NCBI RefSeq assembly: GCF_009649075.1
Contig: NZ_CP045737.1
Location: forward strand, 868,001-932,000
Source of the DNA: Aeromicrobium yanjiei
GTDB taxonomy: Bacteria > Actinomycetota > Actinomycetes > Propionibacteriales > Nocardioidaceae
Direction of reading: 5' to 3'
Length of the DNA stretch: 64,000 bases
A program made the position numbers and the translations under genes. A model generated the notes under the pieces. That model made no database searches and had not been told where the DNA came from. It saw only the letters and a list, made by a program, of their open reading frames with translations. Position 1 is the first letter of the stretch; the number at the start of each line of letters is the position of its first letter. Shown here piece after piece: positions 52,072 through 60,921 of this stretch.

Positions 52072-52881
52072 GTGAGTGACGCACCGATCGGCATCTTCGA
52101 CTCAGGCTTCGGCGGTCTGACCGTCGCGCGTGCCGTCCTCGACCAGCTGCCCCACGAGCCGGTGCTCTACCTCGGTGACACGGCCCGCCAGCCCTACGGT
52201 CCCAAGCCCATCTCCGAGGTCCGCGAGTACGCCCTGGAGTGCCTCGACCACCTCGTGGCCCAGGGCGTCAAGGCCCTCGTGATCGCCTGCAACTCCGCGA
52301 GCGCCGCAGTCCTGCGCGATGCGCGCGAGCGGTACGACGTGCCGGTCGTCGAGGTCATCGTCCCGGCCACCCGACGTGCGGTCAGCGCGACCCGCAACGG
52401 CGTCGTCGGCGTGATCTGCACCGAGGCGACCGCCACCTCGCGGGCGTACGACGACGCGTTCGCGGCCAATCCCGGCATCACGCTGCACACCCAGGCCTGC
52501 CCCCGGTTCGTCGAGCTCGTCGAGCAGGGCGTGACGAGCGGTCCCGAGCTGTTGTCGGTCGCGGAGGGCTATCTCGCACGCCTGATCGATCTCGACGTCG
52601 ACACCCTTGTTCTCGGATGCACCCACTACCCGCTCCTGACGGGCGTACTGTCCTACGTCATGGGCGATGGTGTGACGCTCGTCTCGAGCGCCGAGGAGAC
52701 GGCCAAGGACGTCTACAGGCTCCTGGTGCGCGAAGGGCTCGAGCGCGACGCCGCGCTGCCCGTGCCTGCCCACGGCTTCCTGACGACCGGCCGGCCCGAG
52801 GAGTTCCGCACGCTCGCGCGACGCTTCCTCGGCCCCGAGGTCGAGTCCGTGACCCAGTTCTCGTGGATGGGCGCGGCATGA
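52072..52881 (+). CDS. murI: Glutamate racemase
   Basis: A 269-residue enzyme that supplies D-glutamate for peptidoglycan. The two catalytic cysteines are in IACNSASAA and LGCTHYPLL, and the start [12 protein letters not shown] is invariant. GTG at 52072 has TAGGGT 8 bases upstream. The MBL gene follows by ATGA overlap. A 10-bp palindrome TCACATGTGA (52009-52018) lies in the 91-base gap before it. Confidence 0.95.
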   Translation: MSDAPIGIFDSGFGGLTVARAVLDQLPHEPVLYLGDTARQPYGPKPISEVREYALECLDHLVAQGVKALVIACNSASAAVLRDARERYDVPVVEVIVPATRRAVSATRNGVVGVICTEATATSRAYDDAFAANPGITLHTQACPRFVELVEQGVTSGPELLSVAEGYLARLIDLDVDTLVLGCTHYPLLTGVLSYVMGDGVTLVSSAEETAKDVYRLLVREGLERDAALPVPAHGFLTTGRPEEFRTLARRFLGPEVESVTQFSWMGAA

Positions 52882-53639
52882 AGCTGACCGTCATCGGCTG
52901 CGCCGGATCGTTCGCGGGGCCCGACTCGCCCGCGAGCTGCTATCTGCTCGAGGCTCCGTTCGAGGGCCGCACCTACCGCCTCCTGGTCGATCTCGGCAGC
53001 GGCGCGTTCGGTGCGCTGCAGCGGCACAGCACGATCCGCGACATCGACGCGATCGCGCTGTCCCACCTGCACGCGGACCACTGCTTCGACATGTCGGGCT
53101 TCTACGTCGTGAGCCGTTATCACCCCGACGGCGCCTTCGCGCAGATCCCCGTCCACGCCCCCGAGGGAGCCGGGGACTTCCTCGTCTCGGCCTACGGCCT
53201 CGAGGAGCGGGACGGAATGAGGGAGCAGTTCGCATTCAGCCCCTGGGCGGACGGCGGCACGGTCCAGCTGGGACCGTTCACGGTCACCTCGGTCCGGGTC
53301 AACCACCCCGTCCCGGCGTTCGCGTTCCGCATCGCGACCGACACCCACTCCTTGGCGTACTCCGGTGACACCGGCCCGACCGAGGCCCTGGCCGCCCTGG
53401 TCGAGGGCGTGGACGTCTTCCTGTGCGAGGCCTCCTTCGTGGAGTCCGGCAGCAACCCGCCCGATCTGCACCTGACCGGCGCGGAGGCCGGGACGTACGC
53501 CACGCGCGGCAAGGTGGGCCGTCTCCTCGTGACGCACATCCCCTCCTGGACCGATCGAGCCGAGGTCGAGTCCGACGTCAAGAGCACCTGGGACGGAGCG
53601 TTCGAGCTGGTCGCCGCCGGCTCGACCTACGAGCTCTGA
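52878..53639 (+). CDS. MBL-fold metallohydrolase
   Basis: A 253-residue metallo-beta-lactamase-fold protein. SHLHADH (His63, His65, Asp67, His68) is the metal motif, with [16 protein letters not shown] and VTHIPSW giving later ligands. It resembles RNase Z/cyclic-phosphodiesterase-like proteins (Rv1339 type), which have recently been linked to cyclic-nucleotide breakdown in mycobacteria. The murI-MBL-rph-rdgB order is conserved there too. Confidence 0.9.
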   Translation: MKLTVIGCAGSFAGPDSPASCYLLEAPFEGRTYRLLVDLGSGAFGALQRHSTIRDIDAIALSHLHADHCFDMSGFYVVSRYHPDGAFAQIPVHAPEGAGDFLVSAYGLEERDGMREQFAFSPWADGGTVQLGPFTVTSVRVNHPVPAFAFRIATDTHSLAYSGDTGPTEALAALVEGVDVFLCEASFVESGSNPPDLHLTGAEAGTYATRGKVGRLLVTHIPSWTDRAEVESDVKSTWDGAFELVAAGSTYEL

Positions 53640-53681
53640 TCCGTGCCGGGCAGGGGCCGACCACCCCGATAGGCTCGAGAC

Positions 53682-54401
53682 ATGACCCGCGAAGATGGCC
53701 GCCAGGCCGATCAGCTCCGTCCCGTGACCATCACCCGCAACTGGCTCGACCACGCGCAGGGCTCATGCCTCATCGAGTTCGGCAAGACCAAGGTGCTGTG
53801 CGCCGCGAGCGCGAGCGAGGGCGTCCCGCGCTGGCGCAAGGGCTCAGGCCTCGGCTGGGTCACCGCGGAGTACGCGATGCTGCCCCAGGCCACGCACGAC
53901 CGCTCGGCTCGTGAGTCGGTCAAGGGGCGCATCGGCGGCCGCACGCACGAGATCTCCCGCCTGGTGGGCCGGTCGCTGCGGATGGCGATCGACTACAAGG
54001 CCCTCGGTGAGAACACGATCACGATCGACTGCGACGTCCTGCAGGCCGACGGCGGCACCCGCACCGCGGCGATCACCGGCGCGTACATCGCACTGGCCGA
54101 CGCGGTCGAGCACCTGCGCGGCAGGGGAGCGCTCGCGGGTGAGCCCCTCGTCGAGTCCGTCGCCGCGATCAGCGTGGGCATCATCGACGGCGTCCCGCTG
54201 CTCGACCTGCCGTACGTCGAGGACGTCCGCGCCGAGACCGACATGAACGTCGTCATGACCGGCTCGGGCAAGTTCGTCGAGGTGCAGGGCACCGCGGAGG
54301 GCGCGCCGTTCGACAAGGCCGAGCTCGACGCACTGCTCGAGCTCGCGGCCGCGGGCTGCGCCGACCTGACCCGCCTGCAGAACGAGGCCCTCGGCCGATG
54401 A
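53682..54401 (+). CDS. rph: Ribonuclease PH
   Basis: A 239-residue phosphorolytic 3'-5' exonuclease that trims tRNA precursors. [34 protein letters not shown] and [15 protein letters not shown] are family signatures with the phosphate-binding Arg residues. TAGGCT (53670-53675) ends 6 bases before the ATG. rdgB overlaps its stop by ATGA. Confidence 0.96.
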   Translation: MTREDGRQADQLRPVTITRNWLDHAQGSCLIEFGKTKVLCAASASEGVPRWRKGSGLGWVTAEYAMLPQATHDRSARESVKGRIGGRTHEISRLVGRSLRMAIDYKALGENTITIDCDVLQADGGTRTAAITGAYIALADAVEHLRGRGALAGEPLVESVAAISVGIIDGVPLLDLPYVEDVRAETDMNVVMTGSGKFVEVQGTAEGAPFDKAELDALLELAAAGCADLTRLQNEALGR

Positions 54402-55012
54402 GCAGGGTCGTGCTGGCGTCCAACAACGCCAAGAAGCTCGCCGAGCTGCGGCGCATCCTCGAGCCGCTCGTCCCGGGCATCGAGGTGCTGGGGCTTGCGG
54501 ACTTCCCGGCGTACGACGAGCCCGCCGAGACCGAGCCGACCTTCGAGGGCAATGCGCTCATCAAGGCGCGCGCCGCCCTGCAGGCGACGGGGCTGCCGTC
54601 GCTGGCCGACGACTCGGGCCTGTGCGTCGACGCCCTCAACGGGATGCCGGGTGTGCTGTCGGCGCGATGGTCCGGCGTCCCCAAGAGCGAGGGCGGCGAC
54701 GCGGCCAACAACCGGCTGCTGCTCAGTCAGCTCTCCGACGTCCCGGCGGAGCGGCGCACGGCACAGTTCCGGTGCGCGATGGCGCTGTGCACGCCCGAGG
54801 GTCTCGAGCTCGTCGAGCACGGCGAGATGGCAGGGCGGATCCTGACGGCCGAGCACGGCGGGGGCGGCTTCGGCTACGACCCGCTGTTCGCGGCCGACGG
54901 GTTCGAGGTGTCGACCGCCGAGCTCGACCCGGCCGACAAGGACCGCATCAGCCACCGCGGCAAGGCTCTGGCGGCGATCGCGCCGGCCGTCGTGGCGGCC
55001 CTCACCGCCTAG
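54398..55012 (+). CDS. rdgB: Non-canonical purine NTP pyrophosphatase (RdgB/HAM1)
   Basis: A 204-residue enzyme that hydrolyses ITP, dITP and XTP to keep them out of nucleic acids. [14 protein letters not shown] is the nucleotide-binding start, [12 protein letters not shown] has the metal-binding Asp pair, and GFGYDPLF and SHRGKAL close the active site. Translationally coupled to rph. Converges, 3 bases apart, on the SGNH hydrolase gene. Confidence 0.96.
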   Translation: MSRVVLASNNAKKLAELRRILEPLVPGIEVLGLADFPAYDEPAETEPTFEGNALIKARAALQATGLPSLADDSGLCVDALNGMPGVLSARWSGVPKSEGGDAANNRLLLSQLSDVPAERRTAQFRCAMALCTPEGLELVEHGEMAGRILTAEHGGGGFGYDPLFAADGFEVSTAELDPADKDRISHRGKALAAIAPAVVAALTA

Positions 55013-55015
55013 GAC

Positions 55016-55714
55016 TCACTCCAGGGCGCGGATGACGCGGCGGGCGATCGCAGCGCTGCCGTGGCGGTTGGGGTGCACGCCGTCGACGACGCGGGACGCC
55101 GTCAGGGCACCCGCGGTGCTGATGAACTCGAAGCCGTGCGCCTCGGCCTGCGCCCGCACGATGCCGGTGATGCGCACGCCCGTCCTGGCGTCGAGCGGGC
55201 CCCACGGGGGACCCAGCACGATGACGCGGGTCGTGGCCGGCACGAACGTCTTCACGGTGTCGAGGTAGGTGCCGACTGCGTGGTCGATCTCGTGGTCGGT
55301 CGACGGGACGAACATCCCGTCGGCACAGCGTGCCCAGTCGTTGCGGCCCCCCTCGACGAACAGGATCGACGGTGCCGCGCCCGCGTAGACCTCGGTGCGG
55401 TCGATGAACCGGTTGCCCTCGCACCGGTGACCGGGGCGGAGGTAGCCCGACCCGGACTGGGCGTACGTGCGGACGTCCGCGCCGAAGCGGTGCCCGACGA
55501 TGCTCCACCAGCCCTGGCGCTCATCGCCCGGCGAGTCGTTGTAGCGCGCGGTGATCGAGTCACCCACCACGACGATGCCCAGAGGTGCGAGCACCGACTC
55601 CTCGTGGGTCTGCCCGCCCTGTGCGCCCTGCCACGCCACGAACGGCCCGAGCACGAGGGCCACCACGAAGGCGATGACGACCGGCCGGCGGGCCGTCTTC
55701 CTGGACAGGGTCAT
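55016..55714 (-). CDS. Secreted SGNH/GDSL hydrolase
   Basis: A 232-residue exported protein. RRPVVIAFVVALVLGPFVAWQGAQG is a signal or anchor (read as hydrophobic core VVIAFVVALVLGPFVAW). The SGNH blocks are VVGDSI (Ser), YAQSGSG (Gly), VEGGRNDW (Asn) and the C-terminal DGVHPN (Asp, His). It should deacylate or hydrolyse an ester outside the membrane. The start at MTLSRK has GGAAAG upstream, and a TAGAGT lies about 30 bases back. Confidence 0.88.
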   Translation of the reverse strand: MTLSRKTARRPVVIAFVVALVLGPFVAWQGAQGGQTHEESVLAPLGIVVVGDSITARYNDSPGDERQGWWSIVGHRFGADVRTYAQSGSGYLRPGHRCEGNRFIDRTEVYAGAAPSILFVEGGRNDWARCADGMFVPSTDHEIDHAVGTYLDTVKTFVPATTRVIVLGPPWGPLDARTGVRITGIVRAQAEAHGFEFISTAGALTASRVVDGVHPNRHGSAAIARRVIRALE

Positions 55715-55810
55715 GGTGCGCTTGTCTTCTTTCCCGAGAGAGCACACTCTACGCCCGCCGGCGCCCACCCGGACCGGATCTGCCGAAGACGGCGCGAGGG
55801 TCCCCGTGCG

Positions 55811-56275
55811 TCAGCTCGGCAGGGCGAAGTCCTGCTGGCGCCACGCCTCGAAGACTGCGACCGAGGCGGTGTTGGCCAGGTTCATCGACCGACGGCCGGG
55901 CAGCATCGGGAGCCGGACGCGGGCCTCGACCCGTGGATCGTCCAGCACCTGCTCCGGCAGGCCCGTCGGCTCGGGACCGAACAGCAGGACGTCGCCGGGC
56001 TCGTACGCGACGTCGGTGTAGAGCTGCTCGCCGCGGGCGGTGAACGCGAACACCCGGCTGGGCGCGAGCGCCTCCAGTGCGGCGTCGAGGTCCGGGTGGA
56101 CCGTCATGACGGCGAGGTCGTGGTAGTCCAGCCCGGCCCGCCTGAGCTTGGACTCCTCCAGGTCGAAGCCCAGCGGCTCGACGAGGTGGAGCTCGGCGCC
56201 CGTCACGGCGGCGAGGCGGATCGCGGCGCCGGTGTTGCCCGCGATGCGGGGCTCGAAGAACAGGATGCGGAACAT
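55811..56275 (-). CDS. trmL: tRNA (cytidine(34)-2'-O)-methyltransferase TrmL
   Basis: A 154-residue SPOUT enzyme. It starts ILFFEPRIAGNTGAAIRLA and carries LLFGPEPTGLP and LPMLPGRRSMNLANTASVAVFEAWRQQ, which form the trefoil knot and SAM site. It methylates the wobble ribose of certain tRNA-Leu species. A tRNA-Leu(UAG) lies 6 kb away, but TrmL targets the CAA and UAA anticodons. Its ATG shares one base with the benE stop. Confidence 0.93.
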   Translation of the reverse strand: MFRILFFEPRIAGNTGAAIRLAAVTGAELHLVEPLGFDLEESKLRRAGLDYHDLAVMTVHPDLDAALEALAPSRVFAFTARGEQLYTDVAYEPGDVLLFGPEPTGLPEQVLDDPRVEARVRLPMLPGRRSMNLANTASVAVFEAWRQQDFALPS

Positions 56276-57459
56276 CAGTGGGGCCTCCGGTGGAGAACGA
56301 GGTGGACGAGGAGCCCTGCGACGAGCGCCCAGAACGCCGAGCCGATGCCCAGCGCCGAGACGCCCGAGGCGGCGACCAGGAAGGTGATGACGGCGGCCTC
56401 CCGGCCCGCGCGGTGCGAGACGGCGCCCTCAAGAGCGTCCGCGAGCGTACCGAGCAGGGCGAGCCCCGCGACGGTCGCGATGACGCCCATGGGCGCGACC
56501 GCGACGAGGGCCGCGAGTGCGGCCGAGCCGACGCCCAGCACGACGTACGTGCCGGCGGCGGACTGAGCCGCGATCCACCGTCTGCGGGGATCCGGGCCCG
56601 CAGGGGGACCGGCGGCGAGGGCGGCGCTGATCGCGGCGAGGTTGACCGAGTGCCCGCCCGCGGGCGCGCCGGCGACCGTCGCGACGCCGGTGGCCACGAT
56701 CGCGCCGCGCCACGGGACGTCGTACCCGAGGGACTTCATGATCGCGACGCCCGGGACGTTCTGCGACGCCATCGTCACGACGTACAGGGGCAGCGCGATG
56801 CCGATCATCGCCGCCCAGCTCCAGGCGGGCGTCGTGAGCGAGAGCTCGGGCAGGAGCGAGGATCCCGCGATCGAGGTGCCGTGGCGCACCATGTCGACGC
56901 CGATGACCAGGCCCGCGCAGGCGAACGCCGCCGGAACCGCCCACCGCGGGGCGAACCTGACCCCGAGCAGCCACACGAGGGCGATGGGCAGGATCGCCCC
57001 GGGGTTCTGCTTGACCGCGGTGACCGGTTGCAGGCACAGCTCGAGCACGACGCCCGCGAGCATGGCCTGCGCGATCGGCGCAGGGATGCGGGAGATGAGC
57101 CGGCCGAGGGCCGGCCACAGCCCTGTGAGGACGTATGCGGCGCCTGCGACGAGGAACGCGCCGATCGCGACCGGCCAGCCGCCGTCGAGGGCTTCAGTGC
57201 CGGCGAGCAGGGCCGCGCCGGGGGTGGACCAGGCCAGGATCAACGGCATCCGGTAGCGGGTGCTGAGCCAGCACATCGCGGCAGCCTGGGTGAGGCAGAG
57301 GGCCAGGAGCCCGGACGCCGCCTGGGAGGGGGTCGCGCCCACCGCGTGCAGGCCGGTCAGCACGACGGCGAACGAGCTGGTGTAGCCCACGAGGACCGCG
57401 ACGACACCTGCGCTGATCGGCTGCTGCAGATCGCCGCCCGCCGTCCGCCCGCGCTTCAT
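56275..57459 (-). CDS. benE: BenE family benzoate/proton symporter-like transporter
   Basis: A 394-residue protein with about 11-12 helices. The start QPISAGVVAVLVGYTSSFAVVL, the PAPIAQAMLAGVVLELCLQPV segment and the ASQNVPGVAIMKSLGY motif match BenE. Benzoate itself is not certain, since no ring-cleavage genes are nearby. TAGGGT (57468-57473) ends 8 bases before the ATG and overlaps the -10 of the divergent SRPBCC gene. Confidence 0.9.
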   Translation of the reverse strand: MKRGRTAGGDLQQPISAGVVAVLVGYTSSFAVVLTGLHAVGATPSQAASGLLALCLTQAAAMCWLSTRYRMPLILAWSTPGAALLAGTEALDGGWPVAIGAFLVAGAAYVLTGLWPALGRLISRIPAPIAQAMLAGVVLELCLQPVTAVKQNPGAILPIALVWLLGVRFAPRWAVPAAFACAGLVIGVDMVRHGTSIAGSSLLPELSLTTPAWSWAAMIGIALPLYVVTMASQNVPGVAIMKSLGYDVPWRGAIVATGVATVAGAPAGGHSVNLAAISAALAAGPPAGPDPRRRWIAAQSAAGTYVVLGVGSAALAALVAVAPMGVIATVAGLALLGTLADALEGAVSHRAGREAAVITFLVAASGVSALGIGSAFWALVAGLLVHLVLHRRPH

Positions 57460-57467
57460 GGTGAATC

Positions 57468-57477
57468 ACCCTAGACT
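57468..57477. promoter_or_regulatory. Overlapping divergent -10 elements
   Basis: The ten bases ACCCTAGACT hold TAGGGT on the minus strand (57468-57473, for benE) and TAGACT on the plus strand (57472-57477, for the SRPBCC gene). They share the central TA. Each ends 8 bases from its start codon. Only one polymerase can open this site at a time. Confidence 0.6.
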
Positions 57478-57485
57478 CCTCGACC

Positions 57486-57911
57486 ATGGCCACTCCCCAG
57501 CGCGTCCACGTCACGCACACGTACACGTCCGATCCCGCCACGGTCTTCGAGAGGCTGTCGGAGCACGAGAACCTCGGACCGGTCCTCGGCGCCAAGGTCG
57601 CGCGGGTCTCGGACGGTGACACGTCCCGCAACGGGGTCGGATCGACCCGCAGCCTCAAGATCGGTCCGCTCCCGGCCTTCCACGAGACCACGACGGTCGC
57701 GGAGCCGAACACCCTGATCGAGTACGCGATCACCAAGGGCAGCCCGCTGAAGGGGCACTGGGGTCGTCAGGTGCTCACCCGGACCACGGACGGCGGGACC
57801 CTGCTGGACTACACGATCGGCTTCGACATGGCCGTGCCCGGTGCTGCCGCCGTGGTCGGCAAGATCCTGCAGGCCTCGATCAGCAAGGGAATCGGCAAGC
57901 TCGCTCCCTAG
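57486..57911 (+). CDS. SRPBCC family protein
   Basis: A 141-residue polyketide-cyclase/START-like protein. The first strand is RVHVTHTYTSDPATVFERLSEHENLGPVLGA, then DYTIGFDMAVPGAA and a long C-terminal helix. It probably binds a hydrophobic ligand, unidentified. Its TAG stop is also, on the other strand, the stop of the converging gene (shared CTAG, 57908-57911). Confidence 0.82.
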   Translation: MATPQRVHVTHTYTSDPATVFERLSEHENLGPVLGAKVARVSDGDTSRNGVGSTRSLKIGPLPAFHETTTVAEPNTLIEYAITKGSPLKGHWGRQVLTRTTDGGTLLDYTIGFDMAVPGAAAVVGKILQASISKGIGKLAP

Positions 57912-58327
57912 GCGCTCAGCAGGTCCCAGACGCGGGCCGTCTGCGCCTCGACGTCACCGGGATGGATCTGCTGGAAGTTGCGTCCGCCCCGACCGAACGT
58001 CTGGGTCACCGCCGCGGGGACGAGGGCCGGGTCGACCTCGACCCATGCGCAGTCGCGCACGTGGACGAGGTCGACCTCGGCGCCGTCGTCGTCGCGTCGC
58101 CACGGGCCGTGGATCCGGCCGACGTACGTCGAGCCGCCCGGGACGCGCGTCCACACGAACGAGCCGTCGGGGGCGTCGACCAGCTGCTGGAGCCGGCGCT
58201 CGGCCCCCTCGTCGGTGGGCTCTCCCATGCCGCACAGCCCCAGCTCCAGTGCCCGCTCGAGCGTCGCCGCGTGCGGGACGTCGTCGCGGCGTGAGCGCAT
58301 CGGGGCGCGGTAGACCGGCGACGTCAC
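57908..58327 (-). CDS. Unknown small protein
   Basis: A 139-residue soluble protein I do not recognise. Notable segments are ALELGLCGMGEPTDEGAERRLQQLVD, FVWTRVPGGSTYVGRIHGPWRR and a VDLVHVRDCAWVEVDPALVP strand pair, followed by TFGRGGRNFQQIHPGDVEAQTARVWDLL. Two isolated cysteines, no membrane helix. The start may be GTG 58327 or ATG 58300. It is 19 bases beyond the AIM24 stop on the same strand, so could be in that unit. Confidence 0.7.
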   Translation of the reverse strand: MTSPVYRAPMRSRRDDVPHAATLERALELGLCGMGEPTDEGAERRLQQLVDAPDGSFVWTRVPGGSTYVGRIHGPWRRDDDGAEVDLVHVRDCAWVEVDPALVPAAVTQTFGRGGRNFQQIHPGDVEAQTARVWDLLSA

Positions 58328-58346
58328 CGCGGCGACCGTCGAGCCA

Positions 58347-59081
58347 TCAGCTCAGGATGCCGCCGAGGATGCCGCCGCCGACGGCCGCGGCCGCGACGTT
58401 GCCGCCCTGTCCGCCACCGCCCTGCTGGTAGGCAGGTCCCTCGGACGGCTGGACCACGACGAAGCCCGGGCCGTGGAACGCGTACTGGAACGCCTCGCCG
58501 GAGCCGCCACGCAGCGTCGAGCGCATGCTCATGCTGTTGTGCAGCTGCGGGGCGAGGTTCGCGGACCAGCAGACCGCGGCATTGATATCGACGAAGGTCG
58601 GCTGCTGCGAGCAGTCCAGGATCATCGGATCGCCGTCGGCGACCAGCGCGACCTGACCGTGGCCGTTGACGATCGTGTTGAACAGGCCACCGGCGGCGAC
58701 GCCGACGCCCTTGACCCGACGGATGTCGTGGTCGAGCGTCGCATCGAATGCGAGCAGGTTGCGGCCGTTGATCGAGATGCCGTCGCCCTCGAGGTTGAGG
58801 ATGAAGACGTTCTTGGCGGTGTCGGCGAAGAAGACCTCGCCCTGTCCCGCGACCGTCATGAGCGGGTTGTCCTCGCTCGTGACGACCTTCTTCATGAGCT
58901 TGCCGATGCTGCCCGCCGACTTGTGCTCGAAGGTCACCTGGCCCTGGTAGGCGACCATGACGCCCTTGGTCGCCAGGACGGGTGCGCCCAACGTGACCTT
59001 GAGCATGCGGGGGTTCTGCAGGACGAACCGCTCCGAGGTCTGCACCTCGAGATTCGCCTGCGCGAACAGATCGGACTTCAT
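58347..59081 (-). CDS. AIM24 family protein
   Basis: A 244-residue beta-rich protein. LGAPVLATKGVMVAYQGQVTF, GQGEVFFADTAKNVFILNLEG, AFDATLDHDIRRVKG and GGLFNTIVNGHGQVAL are AIM24 repeats (double-stranded beta-helix fold). The C-terminus is Gly-rich (GGGGQGGN, GGGILGGILS). Function is unknown in bacteria. AGGAGAGAAGG precedes the ATG by 9-19 bases, so this message has a leader. Confidence 0.9.
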   Translation of the reverse strand: MKSDLFAQANLEVQTSERFVLQNPRMLKVTLGAPVLATKGVMVAYQGQVTFEHKSAGSIGKLMKKVVTSEDNPLMTVAGQGEVFFADTAKNVFILNLEGDGISINGRNLLAFDATLDHDIRRVKGVGVAAGGLFNTIVNGHGQVALVADGDPMILDCSQQPTFVDINAAVCWSANLAPQLHNSMSMRSTLRGGSGEAFQYAFHGPGFVVVQPSEGPAYQQGGGGQGGNVAAAAVGGGILGGILS

Positions 59082-59188
59082 GGCCGGGCCCTTCTCTCCT
59101 GATGATCACTGAGTGGGAGGCATGTGCGTCACCACCGTGACTCCCAGCCTAGGCGATCGTCCCTCCCCGACCTCACGGACAGGTCTGA

Positions 59189-60496
59189 TCAAGGGGTGGC
59201 CACGTCGGCCCCCGCAGGTGCGCCGCAGCACCCGCCGTCGCCGGAGGCCTCCGCCTCGTCGAAGAGGCCTGAGCCGCCGCACACCCCGGAGTCGGGAAGC
59301 GTCAGCTCCACGCGTGCTGCCGACTCGTGGTCACCGGCGATCTCGGCCACCACGGAGCGGACCTGCTCGAAGCCGGTCATCGCCAGGAACGACGTGGCGC
59401 GGCCGTAGCTCTTCATCCCGGCGAGATAGAAGCCGGCGTCGGGCTGAGCCAGCTCCTTCGCTCCGTGCGGGTAGACCGTGCCGCACGAGTGGACGTTCGG
59501 ATCGATCAGGGGGGCGAGGTCCCGCGGTGCCTGCAGGACAAAATCGAGGTCGAGACGGACCTCGGTCAGGATCGACAGGTCCGGACGGAAGCCGGTCAGC
59601 ACGATGACCTCGTCGACGTCGGGGACGCTCTCGCCGTCGAACGAGGTCAGCGTGAGCTGACCGTTGCTCTGGGTCTCGACGGCTGCCGTGCGAAAACCGG
59701 TGACGGTGTCGACCCTTCCGGACTCGACGACCTTCTGGGCTCTCGCGCCGAGTGCACCACGCTCAGCCAGCTCATCGTTCTCTCCGCCGCCGAACGCGTT
59801 GCCGGTGGTGGGGCGCCGGACGAGCCAGCTGACCGTGGTGCCGTCGAGATCCGCGAGGTTCACCAGTGCCGTCTTCGCCGAGACGCCGGTTCCCGCCACG
59901 ACCACATGTGTTCCCGCGTACCGGGCGCGGATGCTGTGGTCCTGGAGGTCGGGGACCCGGTAGGTGATGCGCTGGGATTCCGCGCGTTCACCAACAGCGG
60001 GCAGCCCGTCGCCACCGAGAGGGTTGGCGCCGGACCAGGTGCCGGAGCAGTCGATGACGGCGCGGGCGTGGATCCGCTGCTCGCCGCCTGCACTGTCCAC
60101 GTGGACGGTGAAGGGTGCGTCGTCCCGGCCAGAGTCCACGATGAGGTCGCGACCCCGTTTCGCGACGCCCGTGACGGTCGCGCCGTAGTGGACCGCGCCT
60201 CCCAGGGCATCGGCGAGGGGCTGGAGGTAGTCGGACGCCCACGTGCCGCCTGTCGGGTATCGCCTCGGGTCCGGCTCGGACCAGCCCGCTTCCGCCAACA
60301 CCTTCGCGGCTTCCGGGTCGATGAGCTGCGACCAGGGCGAGAAGAGGCGGATGTGGTCCCACTCGCGGACGGCTGCGCCCGCGGTGGTTCCTGATTCGAG
60401 GACGATGAAGTCGATGCCGCGGTTGTGCAGGTTGGCTGCTGCAGCGAGTCCGATGGGTCCTGCCCCGATGACGACGACCGGGAGGTCGGCGGTCAT
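59189..60496 (-). CDS. ArsO-like flavin-dependent monooxygenase/oxidoreductase with Cys-rich tail
   Basis: A 435-residue FAD- and NAD(P)H-binding protein. The FAD site is VVVIGAGPIGLAAAANL and the second dinucleotide site THVVVAGTGVSAKTALVNL, with RLFSPWSQL near the first. It lies last in the acr3-arsC operon, a place held by ArsO-type enzymes of unclear reaction. The tail (402-435) has Cys406 and Cys423-Cys424 in a Gly/Ala-rich setting (GVCGGSG, GGCCGAP), a possible arsenic-binding element. Its ATG overlaps the arsC end by 4 bases. Confidence 0.85.
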   Translation of the reverse strand: MTADLPVVVIGAGPIGLAAAANLHNRGIDFIVLESGTTAGAAVREWDHIRLFSPWSQLIDPEAAKVLAEAGWSEPDPRRYPTGGTWASDYLQPLADALGGAVHYGATVTGVAKRGRDLIVDSGRDDAPFTVHVDSAGGEQRIHARAVIDCSGTWSGANPLGGDGLPAVGERAESQRITYRVPDLQDHSIRARYAGTHVVVAGTGVSAKTALVNLADLDGTTVSWLVRRPTTGNAFGGGENDELAERGALGARAQKVVESGRVDTVTGFRTAAVETQSNGQLTLTSFDGESVPDVDEVIVLTGFRPDLSILTEVRLDLDFVLQAPRDLAPLIDPNVHSCGTVYPHGAKELAQPDAGFYLAGMKSYGRATSFLAMTGFEQVRSVVAEIAGDHESAARVELTLPDSGVCGGSGLFDEAEASGDGGCCGAPAGADVATP

Positions 60497-60921
60497 CGCG
60501 GTCGTCCAGCCGGCTGGGCCGGGGCGAGGGAGGCGATGAGACCTTCGATGCGCGTCCTGATCTCGTCGCGCACCTGGCGGACGGTCTCGATGCCCTTGCC
60601 CGCGGGGTCGGTCAGCTCCCAGTCCTCGTAGCGCTTGCCGGGGAAGTAGGGGCACTCGTCGCCACATCCCATGGTGATCACGACGTCGGAGGCCTGGACG
60701 GCTTCGGTGGACAGCTTCTTGGGCTGCTCCGTGGCGATGTCGATGCCGATCTCGGCCATCGCCTCCACGGCCACGGGATTGATCCGGTTGCCGGGCATGG
60801 AGCCCGCGGACAGCACCTCGATGGAGCCGCCGGACAGCTCCTTGAGGAAGCCGGCGGCCATCTGCGAGCGGCCTGCGTTGTGGACGCAGACGAACAGCAC
60901 GGTGGGCTTGGTGGTGGTCAT
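60493..60921 (-). CDS. arsC: Arsenate reductase (low-molecular-weight phosphatase type)
   Basis: A 142-residue arsenate reductase. VLFVCVHNAGRSQMA has the P-loop with Cys12 and Arg18. MGCGDECPYFPG adds Cys86 and Cys90. DPAGKG carries the catalytic Asp. It reduces As(V) to As(III). In actinobacteria this type often uses mycothiol (arsenate-mycothiol transferase), but the extra Cys pair could support a thioredoxin-type relay. ATGA overlap with the acr3 stop. Confidence 0.92.
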   Translation of the reverse strand: MTTTKPTVLFVCVHNAGRSQMAAGFLKELSGGSIEVLSAGSMPGNRINPVAVEAMAEIGIDIATEQPKKLSTEAVQASDVVITMGCGDECPYFPGKRYEDWELTDPAGKGIETVRQVRDEIRTRIEGLIASLAPAQPAGRPR

